Part shown: one piece after another, positions 1-8,122 of the stretch
Layout of the letters: each line of letters starts with the position of its first letter
Position numbering within the stretch: position 1 is the stretch's first letter
Assembly: GCA_900546445.1 (NCBI GenBank)
Contig: URCV01000023.1
Location: 1 to 26,466, forward strand
DNA: 26,466 nucleotides
Reading direction: 5' to 3'
Source of the DNA: an uncultured Bacteroidales bacterium
Lineage (GTDB): Bacteria; Bacteroidota; Bacteroidia; Bacteroidales; UBA932
The notes under the pieces: model-generated
What the model saw: the letters and a program-made list of their open reading frames with translations, nothing else
Database searches by the model: none
Told to the model about the DNA's origin: nothing
Made by a program: the position numbers and the translations under genes

Positions 1-49
1 CAAAGTGAATTGGCGGAGCTCCGCGAGCGACAAAAGCCTGCCACGAAGT

Positions 50-194
50 CGAAAAACACCTTTTGATTTAGGGTGCAGTAGAGACACTTCCAGAGGGTGT
101 GTTGGCCTAAGGTGTACTGTACTTTCGTACACCTTCAGGTCGCACCCTTAGTAGAACACTGTAGAACGCGGCTGCTGTTCAAAGGTGTTTTTCG
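50..194. repeat. Nested inverted repeats, potential branched RNA structure
   Basis: Outer arms at 50-65 (CGAAAAACACCTTTTG) and 180-194 (CAAAGGTGTTTTTCG) are complementary over 15 bases with one extra T. Inside them, 71-76 (GGGTGC) pairs with 142-147 (GCACCC). Within that, 84-89 can pair with 95-100 (G-U pairs allowed) and 109-117 (AAGGTGTAC) pairs perfectly with 127-135 across a 9-base loop. A further short stem, 154-158 with 176-180, lies between the second and outer arms. The elements are properly nested, so a single multi-branched fold is possible on either transcript. No U-tract follows the hairpins, so they do not look like ordinary terminators. I cannot match this to a known RNA family. 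Confidence 0.45.
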
Positions 195-615
195 GGTTGC
201 GAAATAATGACGCTGACCTCCAGCGAGCAGGCAATACACCCTGAGGGCAATGCCATCTTCGGCTACGATGGAGGGAACCATTTCGTCAGAAATGGAAGGG
301 TCCGTCCGAAGGGTGTCTTTTGCTGCGAGCGCCAATAAAGTGCCTTGTTGCAAAGTCGTTAAATTCGGACAAAGCGATAATTGGTCAGACATAAGTGCGT
401 CTTCGGCACCCAAGATAGCAAAATGACCCATTGGGTACCGCTGGAAGTGCATAGAAGGCCGATTCCCAGTACCGAGTCCAACGCGAGGTCGCTAAAAACT
501 GTACATAGGGGCAACTACCCAAAGAAAATAGTGAGTTTAACACAGGTTTCCCCCATGATGCTGAGTCAGTGGCACGAAGATTGACCAATACTTTACGCTC
601 AAATTGTACTGACAT
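135..615 (-). pseudogene. Possible decayed protein gene, two frames
   Basis: On the minus strand an open frame starts with ATG at 615 and runs to 385. A second frame, open from 452 to 135, takes over in the overlap. Read together, with a frameshift somewhere in 385-452, they would give one protein of roughly 150 residues. The second frame has fairly protein-like stretches (for example AEDALMSDQLSLCP and DEMVPSIVAEDGIAL), and its stop lies inside the inverted-repeat nest. I recognise no domain, and each frame alone could be chance. A sequence resembling TAnnTTT lies just upstream of 615, but that is weak. Treat this as a tentative remnant, not an established gene. Confidence 0.18.
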
Positions 616-706
616 TTTGACAAAAACATATTAGCAAAATGAAAAAAATAAGTTGCTTTTGATTAAGATAGCTTAAAATGATGCAGGTTATTTTTTGAAT
701 TTTACT

Positions 707-714
707 TAACTTTG
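707..714 (+). promoter_or_regulatory. Candidate -7 box for lon
   Basis: TAACTTTG matches the Bacteroidetes -7 consensus TAnnTTTG and ends 11 bases before the lon ATG at 726. No good TTTG element sits 19-21 bases upstream, so only half of the promoter is convincing. The implied leader would be only a few bases long. Confidence 0.35.
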
Positions 715-725
715 GCGCTTGTATT

Positions 726-3128
726 ATGATAAAAGATAAAGAACTATTTTCAAGAGAAACACCGGCAGAGATTAGTGTAATCCCTGTCATCCAAGGGGAC
801 ATTCCACTTAATATAGAAGAGAAGGATCTTCCGGAAGTCGTTCCCGTATTGGCACTTAGAGGAGCCGTCATCTTCCCGCACGCCATATTTCCGCTGACCG
901 TAGGAAGACCTAAGTCCATCAAATTGATAAAGGAAGCCGAGACGCACGGACTGCTCATAGGAACGGTCCCGCAGCTTGACGTAAACGTCGAAGAACCTGG
1001 CGAAGAAGATTTGTACAAATTCGGTACACTTGCTAAAATCCTCAAGACCATACAGATGCCTGACGGCAACTATACCGCCATTCTTCAGGGCGTAAAGAGG
1101 TTCTACCTCGACGGCGTAGTGGATTTCGATCCATATATCAAGGCTCGCATCCATTACCTTAATGACATTATGACAAACGAGAACTCCTCGGATGTCAAAG
1201 GACTCATTTCCTCCCTTAAGGACGCCGCATCGCAGATCATTGGAGCTTCATCTATGGGAAGCAAGGAGATTATCGGAGCACTTCGCAGCATCGACGACCT
1301 CCCGTTCCTGGTAAACTTCATAGCCACCTCGGTAGAAACCGAGAATTTCGAGGGCAGGATAGATCTGCTCCAGTACGACGACGTACGTGAGAGGGGTATG
1401 CAGCTCCTTATGCTTCTGGATAGCCAATTACAGCTTCTCAACATCAAGCAGGAGATTAACCTGAAGGTGAAACAGGAAATGGACCAGCAGCAGAGGGAAT
1501 ACTACCTTAACAGCCAATTGCGCACCATCCAGGAAGAGCTGGGCATCGACGGCACCGACGATGCCAACGACCTTAGGGAAAGGGCTGCGAAGAAGAATTG
1601 GCCTAAGGAGATAGCGAAGACTTTCGACAAGGAGCTCGCGAAACTGGAGAAATACAATCCTAATTCCCCGGATTATTCAGTGCAGTATAACTATTTGGAG
1701 TTTATGCTGGACCTTCCGTGGAACGATATGAGTAAGGACAATCTGGACCTGAAGCACGCACAGAAGGTTCTGGATAGCGACCACTATGGTCTGGATACGG
1801 TAAAGGAAAGAATCATAGAATACTTGGCAGTGCTCAAGCTTAAGGGAAATATGAAATCCCCTATCCTCTGCCTGTACGGCCCTCCGGGAGTCGGCAAGAC
1901 CAGCTTGGGTAAGTCGGTGGCCAAAGCGCTTGACCGAAAATATGTGCGAATCGCGCTGGGCGGTATGCACGACGAGGCCGAAATCAGAGGTCACAGAAAG
2001 ACTTATGTCGGTGCGCTGCCAGGACGTATCCTGAACGGCATAAAGAAAGCAGGCACTTCTAACCCGGTAATCGTGCTGGACGAGATAGACAAGCTTTCTT
2101 CCGATTTCAAGGGCGATCCGTCTTCTGCACTTCTCGAGGCTCTCGACCCGGAGCAGAACGGCACCTTCCACGATAACTATCTGGATTTGGACTACGACCT
2201 TTCGAACGTCCTCTTCATCACGACAGCTAACAGCATCAATCCTATACAGCCGGCATTGCTGGACCGTATGGAGATCATAAACGTAAGCGGCTACCTGGCT
2301 GAGGAGAAGATGGAAATCGCGAAGAAGTACCTCATACCTAAGCAATTGGAAGAGCACGGACTTAACAAGAGCTCTCTTAAGATAAGCCCTAAGGCCCTTA
2401 AGGAAATAATAGACAACTACACTCACGAAAGCGGCGTGCGTACCCTTGAGAAGCAGATTGCGAAAATCGCCAGGGTGACCGCTAAGAAAATCGCTTTGGA
2501 CGAGGACTACCCTACCACCATCGAACCTAAGCATTTGAAAGAATACTTGGGACTGCCAAGCGCCATGCACGACAAGCAGGAAGGAAACGAAGGCGTGGGA
2601 GTCGTGACGGGATTGGCCTGGACCCAGATGGGCGGAGAGATTCTGTTCGTGGAAAGCTCCATCTCCGAGGGCAAGGGCGTGCTCACGATGACAGGTAATC
2701 TGGGCGACGTGATGAAGGAATCGGCGACGATTGCATATCAGTACATCAAGGCGCATCCGGAATTGGCCGGAATGAACGCGGAGCAGTTCGCGAAGAAGGA
2801 CATCCACGTTCACGTGCCGGAAGGAGCCACTCCGAAAGACGGTCCTTCTGCCGGTATCACCCTCGTAAGTTCGATGATAAGCGCCCTTCGCGAGAAGCCT
2901 GTAAAGAAGCACATCGCGATGACGGGAGAGATGACCCTAAGGGGCAAAGTCCTGCCTGTAGGCGGCATAAAGGAAAAGATTCTCGCGGCCAAGCGTGCCG
3001 GCGTGACCACCATAGTCATCAGCGAGGATAATCGAAAAGACGTGGAAGACATTAAGGAAATCTACATAAAGGGACTTACCTTCCATTATGTAAAGACGAT
3101 TAACGACGTTATAGATTTCATATTTTGA
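726..3128 (+). CDS. lon: ATP-dependent Lon protease
   Basis: Cytoplasmic AAA+ serine protease that degrades misfolded and selected regulatory proteins; it works as a hexamer. The 800-residue length is normal for LonA. The N-terminal substrate-binding domain starts near residue 35 (LPVLALRG-like segment), a coiled region follows near 240-280, the Walker A motif GPPGVGKT is at 385-392, and a Walker B-type segment VIVLDEIDK follows. The C-terminal protease domain carries the catalytic dyad Ser708 (in PKDGPSAG) and Lys751 (second Lys of GGIKEK), matching the Ser-Lys spacing in E. coli Lon. The ATG at 726 is the first in frame after the candidate -7 box. The stop codon overlaps the ung start by 4 bases, which suggests cotranscription. 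The family assignment is secure. Confidence 0.98.
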   Translation: MIKDKELFSRETPAEISVIPVIQGDIPLNIEEKDLPEVVPVLALRGAVIFPHAIFPLTVGRPKSIKLIKEAETHGLLIGTVPQLDVNVEEPGEEDLYKFGTLAKILKTIQMPDGNYTAILQGVKRFYLDGVVDFDPYIKARIHYLNDIMTNENSSDVKGLISSLKDAASQIIGASSMGSKEIIGALRSIDDLPFLVNFIATSVETENFEGRIDLLQYDDVRERGMQLLMLLDSQLQLLNIKQEINLKVKQEMDQQQREYYLNSQLRTIQEELGIDGTDDANDLRERAAKKNWPKEIAKTFDKELAKLEKYNPNSPDYSVQYNYLEFMLDLPWNDMSKDNLDLKHAQKVLDSDHYGLDTVKERIIEYLAVLKLKGNMKSPILCLYGPPGVGKTSLGKSVAKALDRKYVRIALGGMHDEAEIRGHRKTYVGALPGRILNGIKKAGTSNPVIVLDEIDKLSSDFKGDPSSALLEALDPEQNGTFHDNYLDLDYDLSNVLFITTANSINPIQPALLDRMEIINVSGYLAEEKMEIAKKYLIPKQLEEHGLNKSSLKISPKALKEIIDNYTHESGVRTLEKQIAKIARVTAKKIALDEDYPTTIEPKHLKEYLGLPSAMHDKQEGNEGVGVVTGLAWTQMGGEILFVESSISEGKGVLTMTGNLGDVMKESATIAYQYIKAHPELAGMNAEQFAKKDIHVHVPEGATPKDGPSAGITLVSSMISALREKPVKKHIAMTGEMTLRGKVLPVGGIKEKILAAKRAGVTTIVISEDNRKDVEDIKEIYIKGLTFHYVKTINDVIDFIF

Positions 3129-3793
3129 TCTTGCCTCAAGACATAGAATGGAGAAAAGCTCTTCAAAGTGAGTTCGAAAAACCTTACTTTGAGGAGCTTG
3201 TCTCTTTTTTAGACGAGGAAAGGAAGCGCGGGGTCACCATCTATCCCCCTGAAAGCCAGATATACAGGGCGCTGGACCTGTGCCCTCCCGAAAAGGTCAA
3301 GGCTGTGATTCTGGGCCAAGACCCATATCACGGCGAAGGCCAAGCCTGTGGACTATCCTTCAGCGTGCCCATAGGAGTAAAGGCACCGCCTTCCCTCAAG
3401 AATATTTTCAAGGAATTGAGTTCGGATTTGGGAGTATTGACAAGCGGCTCTACCGATTTGGAGCCTTGGGCCCGACAGGGAGTACTACTTCTAAACTCGA
3501 TACTGACAGTGCGAGCCCACGAGCCCGCCAGCCATAGCAAGATAGGTTGGGACAAATTTACCGATGCCATAATCAGCTATCTTAGCGAGCATTACAGCGG
3601 CATCGTGTTTATGCTTTGGGGAAACTACGCCAGAAGCAAAGCGCATCTAATCGACCACGATAGACATTTGGTACTAGAGGCCGCGCACCCTTCACCTCTC
3701 GCTCGAGGCGCATTCTGGGGCAGCAGACCTTTTTCACAGGCCAATTCCTACCTAACTTCCATAGGAAGAGGATCCATAGACTGGAGCATCTAG
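3125..3793 (+). CDS. ung: Uracil-DNA glycosylase
   Basis: Removes uracil from DNA to start base-excision repair after cytosine deamination or dUMP misincorporation. The 222 residues fit family 1 UDG. The water-activating motif GQDPYH is present with Asp66 and His69, and the C-terminal loop HPSPL begins at His188, followed by GSRPFSQAN. The best start is TTG at 3125, which overlaps the lon stop (shared TTGA); there is no in-frame ATG before conserved sequence. The reading frame ends TAG at 3791-3793, and the convergent gene on the other strand ends TAG at 3790-3792, so both stops are contained in one CTAG. There is no room for a terminator between them. Confidence 0.97.
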   Translation: MILPQDIEWRKALQSEFEKPYFEELVSFLDEERKRGVTIYPPESQIYRALDLCPPEKVKAVILGQDPYHGEGQACGLSFSVPIGVKAPPSLKNIFKELSSDLGVLTSGSTDLEPWARQGVLLLNSILTVRAHEPASHSKIGWDKFTDAIISYLSEHYSGIVFMLWGNYARSKAHLIDHDRHLVLEAAHPSPLARGAFWGSRPFSQANSYLTSIGRGSIDWSI

Positions 3794-4029
3794 AAAAGAG
3801 TAGGAGGATTCTCCCCCATATCCGTAAGGAGCCTCTCAATGACTATGCTTCTCATCATAGCGGACCTCGAAGAGATCTTGTGACTTTTACAATACTCATT
3901 TATCAAAGCCATCTCGCGGTCATTGAAAAAAACCACTTTCCGATGATGCCGCCGAAGCGCCTTCCGTTCCTTTTCCAGAAGCGACACGTCACATTTCCGG
4001 CTATTTTTCTTTTTTGCAGACTTGGCCAT
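3790..4029 (-). CDS. Small basic protein, possible ribbon-helix-helix fold
   Basis: A 79-residue protein, very basic in its first 35 residues (MAKSAKKKNSRK, then RKALRRHHRK). The central part has a short strand (KVVFFN) followed by two predicted helices (DREMALINEYCKSHK and SSRSAMMRSIVIERLL), the order expected of a ribbon-helix-helix DNA-binding fold. I do not recognise a named family, and nucleic-acid binding is inferred from charge and predicted fold only. It is the last gene of the long minus-strand block; its ATG lies inside the preceding gene (29-base overlap), so translation is probably coupled. Its stop interlocks with that of ung. The segment VVFFND could also belong to a non-DNA-binding scaffold. 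Confidence 0.7.
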   Translation of the reverse strand: MAKSAKKKNSRKCDVSLLEKERKALRRHHRKVVFFNDREMALINEYCKSHKISSRSAMMRSIVIERLLTDMGENPPTLF

Positions 4030-4825
4030 AGTATTCCTTGTAAATGTTAAGTATCTGTTCGAGCGAATCCCTTTCGAGCCTCCGCCCTCTGATTATGCAG
4101 TTCTCGTCGATGAAATAGATCTTCGGAGTGCTGATAATGCCATATTTCATCTGATAGTCCGACTCCATCTCAGGGTCCCAAAGATGGATTATGGACACAT
4201 TCTCGTTCTCTATCTTGAACTTGCTCCTGAACTCCGCCCACTCTTCCTCTTCGCTCCCGGAGTAAATCGCCACCAGCCTTATCGGAAAGTCGACAGTTCC
4301 CATCACGATAGGGAGCCAGGCCGATGCGAGTTTGCATTTCGCACAGGACGTATCGTAAAAATACAGCACAGCGGGAGAGCCCTCGAGAAGAGCAGCGCAC
4401 TTTTCACCATTAGGGTCGTAAAGCTCGAGAGAAGGCGCCGGCATATCTATCATGGAAAGTCGGTTGAACTGATAGAACATCGAAGCCTCGAAAGCCTTCC
4501 ACTCGTCCCCTATCGTCACGGGACCATTCAGGAACCACTTTTCGTAAAGATAGATGGCTACAGACTCTTCGCCCATAAGAGGCGGATTCATATAATGATC
4601 CAGGATGGAACTCGCCACGAACTGTCTTACAAGCGAATCCTTACACGATTCTATGAGATAGTCACACTCCTTCTCCTTTTCGGAATTGTCTATGAAAAGC
4701 ATAGTCTCATAGTATTGCTCCAGCATCTCGGAAAGCCGCGCACGCGAAGTGGAGTCCACCTGCCCGGCCGACATCTTGAATAAAGAAGCCGCCATCAAGA
4801 GCACTATGAGAGTCAGTCGTTTCAT
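4001..4825 (-). CDS. Secreted thioredoxin-fold (TlpA/DsbE-like) protein
   Basis: A 274-residue protein with an N-terminal signal peptide (hydrophobic LTLIVLLMAASLF, likely cleavage near residue 20) and no lipobox. Residues 30-125 form an acidic helical domain like those often placed before thioredoxin domains in Bacteroidota. Residues 130-265 look like a TlpA-type thioredoxin fold: strand, then Cys161-Ala-Lys-Cys164 as the CxxC redox centre, and a TP pair at 233-234 at the cis-proline position. It probably reduces or isomerises disulfides in the periplasm; the partner is unknown. The start overlaps the coaD stop by 4 bases. Identification of the fold is firm, the specific role is not. Confidence 0.85.
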   Translation of the reverse strand: MKRLTLIVLLMAASLFKMSAGQVDSTSRARLSEMLEQYYETMLFIDNSEKEKECDYLIESCKDSLVRQFVASSILDHYMNPPLMGEESVAIYLYEKWFLNGPVTIGDEWKAFEASMFYQFNRLSMIDMPAPSLELYDPNGEKCAALLEGSPAVLYFYDTSCAKCKLASAWLPIVMGTVDFPIRLVAIYSGSEEEEWAEFRSKFKIENENVSIIHLWDPEMESDYQMKYGIISTPKIYFIDENCIIRGRRLERDSLEQILNIYKEYYGQVCKKEK

Positions 4826-5289
4826 TTTTTCGGCAATTCCACACCTTCGGCCATAAACAGGGACGTGTCTCCATTATGGCGCAATATATCTCGCACCGCA
4901 GACGAAGATATGTGCGCAAACTCCTGAGCCGTAGGTATTATGATGGTCTCGATCTCGGGAGCGAGTCGACGATTGGCATCGGCTATGCTCCTTTCCGTCT
5001 CGAAATCGATCATATTCCTAACACCTCGAATTATATGATTGATACCAAGTTGTCTACATATATCAATGGTAAGTCCCGAATACTCTATTACCCTAACGCC
5101 TTCGAGTGAACGACAAGTCTGATTTATGATGTCCATCCTCGTGGGATTGTCGAAGAAGCCGGATTTGTCGCCATTGATACCCACGGCCACGACCACCTCG
5201 TCGAACATCGTGAGTGCTCGCTTGAGTATGTTAAGATGTCCGGCCGTAAATGGGTCGAACGAGCCCGGGAAGAGTGCTATTCGTTTCAT
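4822..5289 (-). CDS. coaD: Phosphopantetheine adenylyltransferase
   Basis: Transfers AMP from ATP to 4'-phosphopantetheine, giving dephospho-CoA in the fourth step of CoA synthesis. The 155-residue length is typical. It begins with the nucleotidyltransferase signature FPGSFDPFTAGH (T15-A-G-H18), and has the conserved IIRGVRN segment, the ETERSIADANRRL helix, the PEIETI strand and the late ISSSAVRD motif for ATP binding. The start codon overlaps the lnt stop (ATGA) and its own stop overlaps the next start, so the three genes are almost certainly one translationally coupled unit. Confidence 0.97.
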   Translation of the reverse strand: MKRIALFPGSFDPFTAGHLNILKRALTMFDEVVVAVGINGDKSGFFDNPTRMDIINQTCRSLEGVRVIEYSGLTIDICRQLGINHIIRGVRNMIDFETERSIADANRRLAPEIETIIIPTAQEFAHISSSAVRDILRHNGDTSLFMAEGVELPKK

Positions 5290-6938
5290 TTCTTAGTTAT
5301 AAACTTCACTATCAGGGTTAAAAACAACAGGGCGAACATCATATAGCAGAGTCTGCCCACTATGTCGCCGTATAATGCGAAAAATGTCTGTTTGGTCGTA
5401 AGGTTGATTCTGGCGTGAAGCACGTCCGGAGTCCACCACTTCGACTGTTCGAGCACATCGCCCCTCTGGTCTATGAAAGCCGAGATGCCTGTGTTAGCGC
5501 AGCGTGCTATGTCGCGCCTTAACTCTATGGCTCTCAATCTGGAATAGCTAAAATGCTGCCTATATCCGGCAGTATTTCCCCACCATCCGTCATTAGTGAT
5601 TACGCAGATGGCCTGGGCACCTTTCCTGACATATTGAGTACAGAATTCAGGATAAATGGACTCATAACAGATAGGAACGCCCACCGGAATGCATCGCGAC
5701 ACGTTTCCGTCTTCATCGTACTCTACTACGTTCAGGTTCTTCGCATAGCCCTGCGACACGCATCTTCCCATCAATCCCCCCAAAGCGTCGTCGATAGGCG
5801 CGAAAATCTTAGGATAAGGGGTCAATTCCGAGCCCACCACGAGCTTGGTCTTGTCCGTTCTCTCCACTCGTCCCGTGCCATCTGTCATATAGGCAGTGTT
5901 ATACGAGAGATACCATCCGTCGCCTCCGCCCAGAGGACGTGCCAGCACGCTCGGCGATGCGTGAGTATAAAAGGCCTGATGCGTACTCGCCCCGAAAAGC
6001 AAGTTCACATTAGGATATTTGTCTACCAAATTCTTCGAAAAAGTGCGCCAAGTCGGCGAATTCTTAGGAGAAGACACCCAGATGTCCGAGCAAAAGGTCT
6101 CCGGAAGCATAAGCAGCATCACCTCCTGCGGATATGCCTTCAGCGTGTCCCTTCCGGCCAGCTCTTCAGTAAACAATTCCACGACCTGACGGTTCTGTGC
6201 GCTCTGCGGAACTGCCTTCAATTTCTGATAAGGGTCGAAATTCGACTGTGCCATAAGCACTTCCAGCCTTCCGGCATCCGCTCTCTCACGGTAGTGCGAA
6301 TAAATGACCTTCGAGCACACGATAGGCCCTATTATCACTAATGCCAATCCCACCGCAGCGCTGTAGCGGGCTTTCCGGTTCCAAGACCGGAAACTGCCGT
6401 CCGACAGGCTTACCAGAATCCCGAAAATGGAAAGATTGGCCAGCCAAACCCAAAGGCTTCCTCCGAGAAAACCGGTGTATTCGTACCACTGAACCAGTCC
6501 AGTGGTACGCCCGAAAGCATTTCCGAACACCAGCCACGGCCAGCTTATCTGCGAAGATGTCAGATAGAAGCGCTCCCAGGCTATCCAAGCTACGGCGAGG
6601 AAGATGTAAGGGACGCATCCCTTGAAGCGTTTCTTACTTATTCTGAAAAGCGCGAAAATGATGGACATAAAGGCGGAATTGGCCAGGACGGCGAAGATGC
6701 CCCCGCCCACTGTCGCCTTACATACCCACCAAGTAGTCAGCGCGTTGAAGATTACGAAAGTGAGGTAGTACCACCAAAAAAAGCGTTTGACGCCATTAAA
6801 CGAGGCGATACGTTCCGCGCAGAGAAGCGGTACCAGAGCTACGAGGGCCACCGCGCCGCATCCAGGTACCAGAAAAGGAATGCCCATCAAAATCGACGAG
6901 ATGAGCAGAAGTATGATAATCAATCTATTCTGTTTCAT
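5286..6938 (-). CDS. lnt: Apolipoprotein N-acyltransferase
   Basis: Inner-membrane enzyme that adds the third acyl chain to the N-terminal cysteine of lipoproteins. The 550 residues begin with several membrane segments (roughly 5-215), then a periplasmic nitrilase-like domain (about 225-505), and a final membrane helix near 525-547. The catalytic triad is visible: Glu280 (LPETF), Lys363 (RTDKTKLV) and Cys424 (GVPICYES). This is slightly longer than E. coli Lnt. The ATG at 6938 lies within the rluD end (14-base overlap). The assignment is firm because all three catalytic residues lie in the expected order. Confidence 0.95.
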   Translation of the reverse strand: MKQNRLIIILLLISSILMGIPFLVPGCGAVALVALVPLLCAERIASFNGVKRFFWWYYLTFVIFNALTTWWVCKATVGGGIFAVLANSAFMSIIFALFRISKKRFKGCVPYIFLAVAWIAWERFYLTSSQISWPWLVFGNAFGRTTGLVQWYEYTGFLGGSLWVWLANLSIFGILVSLSDGSFRSWNRKARYSAAVGLALVIIGPIVCSKVIYSHYRERADAGRLEVLMAQSNFDPYQKLKAVPQSAQNRQVVELFTEELAGRDTLKAYPQEVMLLMLPETFCSDIWVSSPKNSPTWRTFSKNLVDKYPNVNLLFGASTHQAFYTHASPSVLARPLGGGDGWYLSYNTAYMTDGTGRVERTDKTKLVVGSELTPYPKIFAPIDDALGGLMGRCVSQGYAKNLNVVEYDEDGNVSRCIPVGVPICYESIYPEFCTQYVRKGAQAICVITNDGWWGNTAGYRQHFSYSRLRAIELRRDIARCANTGISAFIDQRGDVLEQSKWWTPDVLHARINLTTKQTFFALYGDIVGRLCYMMFALLFLTLIVKFITKK

Positions 6939-7983
6939 TTTCCGTAGGCATATTCTTACAATACTTGCGCCACTTTTCCAGGAGCAGCGTCATATCCTCC
7001 GGCAGAGGCGAGTCGAAACGGCACATCTTACCGGTTTTCGGATGCACGAATCCTAAGGTCTTCGCGTGAAGGGCCTGACGCGGACATATTTCGAAACAAT
7101 TTGTTATGAATTGTTTATACTTAGCGTAAATGGTCCCCTTTCGGATTTCCATACCCCCGTAGCGCTCATCGGCGAAAAGTGGATGGCCGATGGAGCCCAT
7201 ATGCACGCGAATCTGATGCGTACGGCCCGTTTCCAGACGGCACTCCACCAATGTCACGTAACCGAAGCGTTCGAGTACCCTATAATGGGTGACTGCGTGC
7301 TTTCCTTTTTCCGGGTCGTCGAAATTACGAAAGCGGAGTCTGTCATTAGGGTCGCGACCTATATAGCCCTCGACGGTACCCTCGTCTTCGTTGATGTTTC
7401 CCCAGACTATGGCATTATAGCACCTCTCGATGCTGTGCTCGAAGAATTGCTTGGCTAATCTGAGCTGAGACTCGTCGTTTTTCGCCACGAGAAGAAGTCC
7501 AGAGGTGTCCTTATCTATCCTATGCACGAGAATGCCCATCCTTTCATCCTCTGCTTCAGGACCTTGGCTTATACCCAAGTGATATGCGAGGGCATTGACG
7601 AGCGTACCCTCGAAATGACCGTGTCCGGGATGCACCACCATTCCGGCAGGCTTGTTTACCACGAGCACGTCGTCGTCTTCGTACACTATGTCGAGAGGAA
7701 TGTCTTGAGGCAGGATCTCGAGGCCCCTGCGGCGATACGGCATAATGAATCGTATCACATCGCCGGGACGAATTATGTAATTGGCCTTCACGACCTTGTC
7801 GCCTACGTGCACATAGCCTTCCTTAATTGCTAACTGCACGCGATGGCGCGATGTGTCCTCGAGATGCTCCGACATATATTTGTCTATGCGCATAGGGCTC
7901 TGCCCTGCATCGACGTTAAGTCTGAAATGCTCGAAAAATTCAGGTTCTATTTCTATTTCTTCTTCTAGCCAGTCTTTCTCCAT
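6925..7983 (-). CDS. rluD: 23S rRNA pseudouridine synthase, RluD type
   Basis: Converts uridines to pseudouridine in large-subunit rRNA. The 352-residue protein has an acidic N-terminal tail (to about residue 28), an S4 RNA-binding domain (about 31-85, starting MRIDKYMSEHL), and the RluA-family catalytic domain with HRIDKDTSG and the nucleophile-site Asp157. The S4 domain supports RluD rather than RluA; specificity within the family cannot be settled from sequence. It is separated from the upstream PASTA gene by 139 bases, the only substantial gap in this minus-strand block, so it may have its own promoter. Its end overlaps lnt. Confidence 0.92.
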   Translation of the reverse strand: MEKDWLEEEIEIEPEFFEHFRLNVDAGQSPMRIDKYMSEHLEDTSRHRVQLAIKEGYVHVGDKVVKANYIIRPGDVIRFIMPYRRRGLEILPQDIPLDIVYEDDDVLVVNKPAGMVVHPGHGHFEGTLVNALAYHLGISQGPEAEDERMGILVHRIDKDTSGLLLVAKNDESQLRLAKQFFEHSIERCYNAIVWGNINEDEGTVEGYIGRDPNDRLRFRNFDDPEKGKHAVTHYRVLERFGYVTLVECRLETGRTHQIRVHMGSIGHPLFADERYGGMEIRKGTIYAKYKQFITNCFEICPRQALHAKTLGFVHPKTGKMCRFDSPLPEDMTLLLEKWRKYCKNMPTENETE

Positions 7984-8122
7984 TACTCGATAAGTGCTAA
8001 GTAATCATTAAATAATAACTTGGTAATCTTTTTGCGTCTTTTCGGTCTATATTTCTTTTCTCATCAGTCGTGTGCGTCCAGCACACTCCATCTTCTAAAA
8101 GTAATCTATCCTCGAAAATCCA
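7984..8122 (-). other. 139-base gap between PASTA gene and rluD
   Basis: This is the only real interruption in the minus-strand block. It is A+T-rich and contains a small hairpin, GTGTGC at 8070-8075 pairing with GCACAC at 8081-8086. On the minus strand no T-run follows the hairpin directly, so termination is doubtful. I see no clear TAnnTTTG element. The gap might hold a promoter or a processing site for rluD and the genes behind it. Confidence 0.35.

Larger units (their letters stand above)
1..725. other. Left-end region without a convincing gene
   Basis: About 700 bases precede lon. I see no recognisable protein family, tRNA or rRNA, and I did not find the conserved cores of RNase P RNA, tmRNA or SRP RNA on either strand. 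It holds a 12-base perfect palindrome at 13-24 (GCGGAGCTCCGC), a nest of inverted repeats at 50-194, weak minus-strand coding traces up to 615, and an A+T-rich stretch at 610-725 that should contain the lon promoter. The part before about 600 differs in texture from the housekeeping genes to its right. It may be a decayed gene, part of a mobile element cut off by the window edge, or an unrecognised structured RNA; the sequence alone does not decide. Confidence 0.5.

Noticed and set aside
1..610. RNase P RNA, tmRNA or SRP RNA in the left-end region
   Set aside because: The conserved core strings of these RNAs were not found on either strand, despite the repeat structure.
1677..2912. Long open frame on the minus strand inside lon (about 411 codons)
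   Set aside because: It lies wholly opposite the well-conserved lon gene, has no recognisable domain and is explained by codon bias of the sense gene.
4022..4783. Open frame of about 253 codons on the plus strand opposite the thioredoxin-fold gene
   Set aside because: The minus-strand gene has a signal peptide, CxxC and tight operon spacing; the plus frame shows none of these.
8040..8090. Hammerhead-ribozyme-like string on the minus strand (CTGATGAG followed by GAAA after a hairpin)
   Set aside because: The sequence between CTGATGA and GAAA has no stem II, two extra bases separate the hairpin from CTGATGA, and no matching stem III with a cleavage triplet exists.
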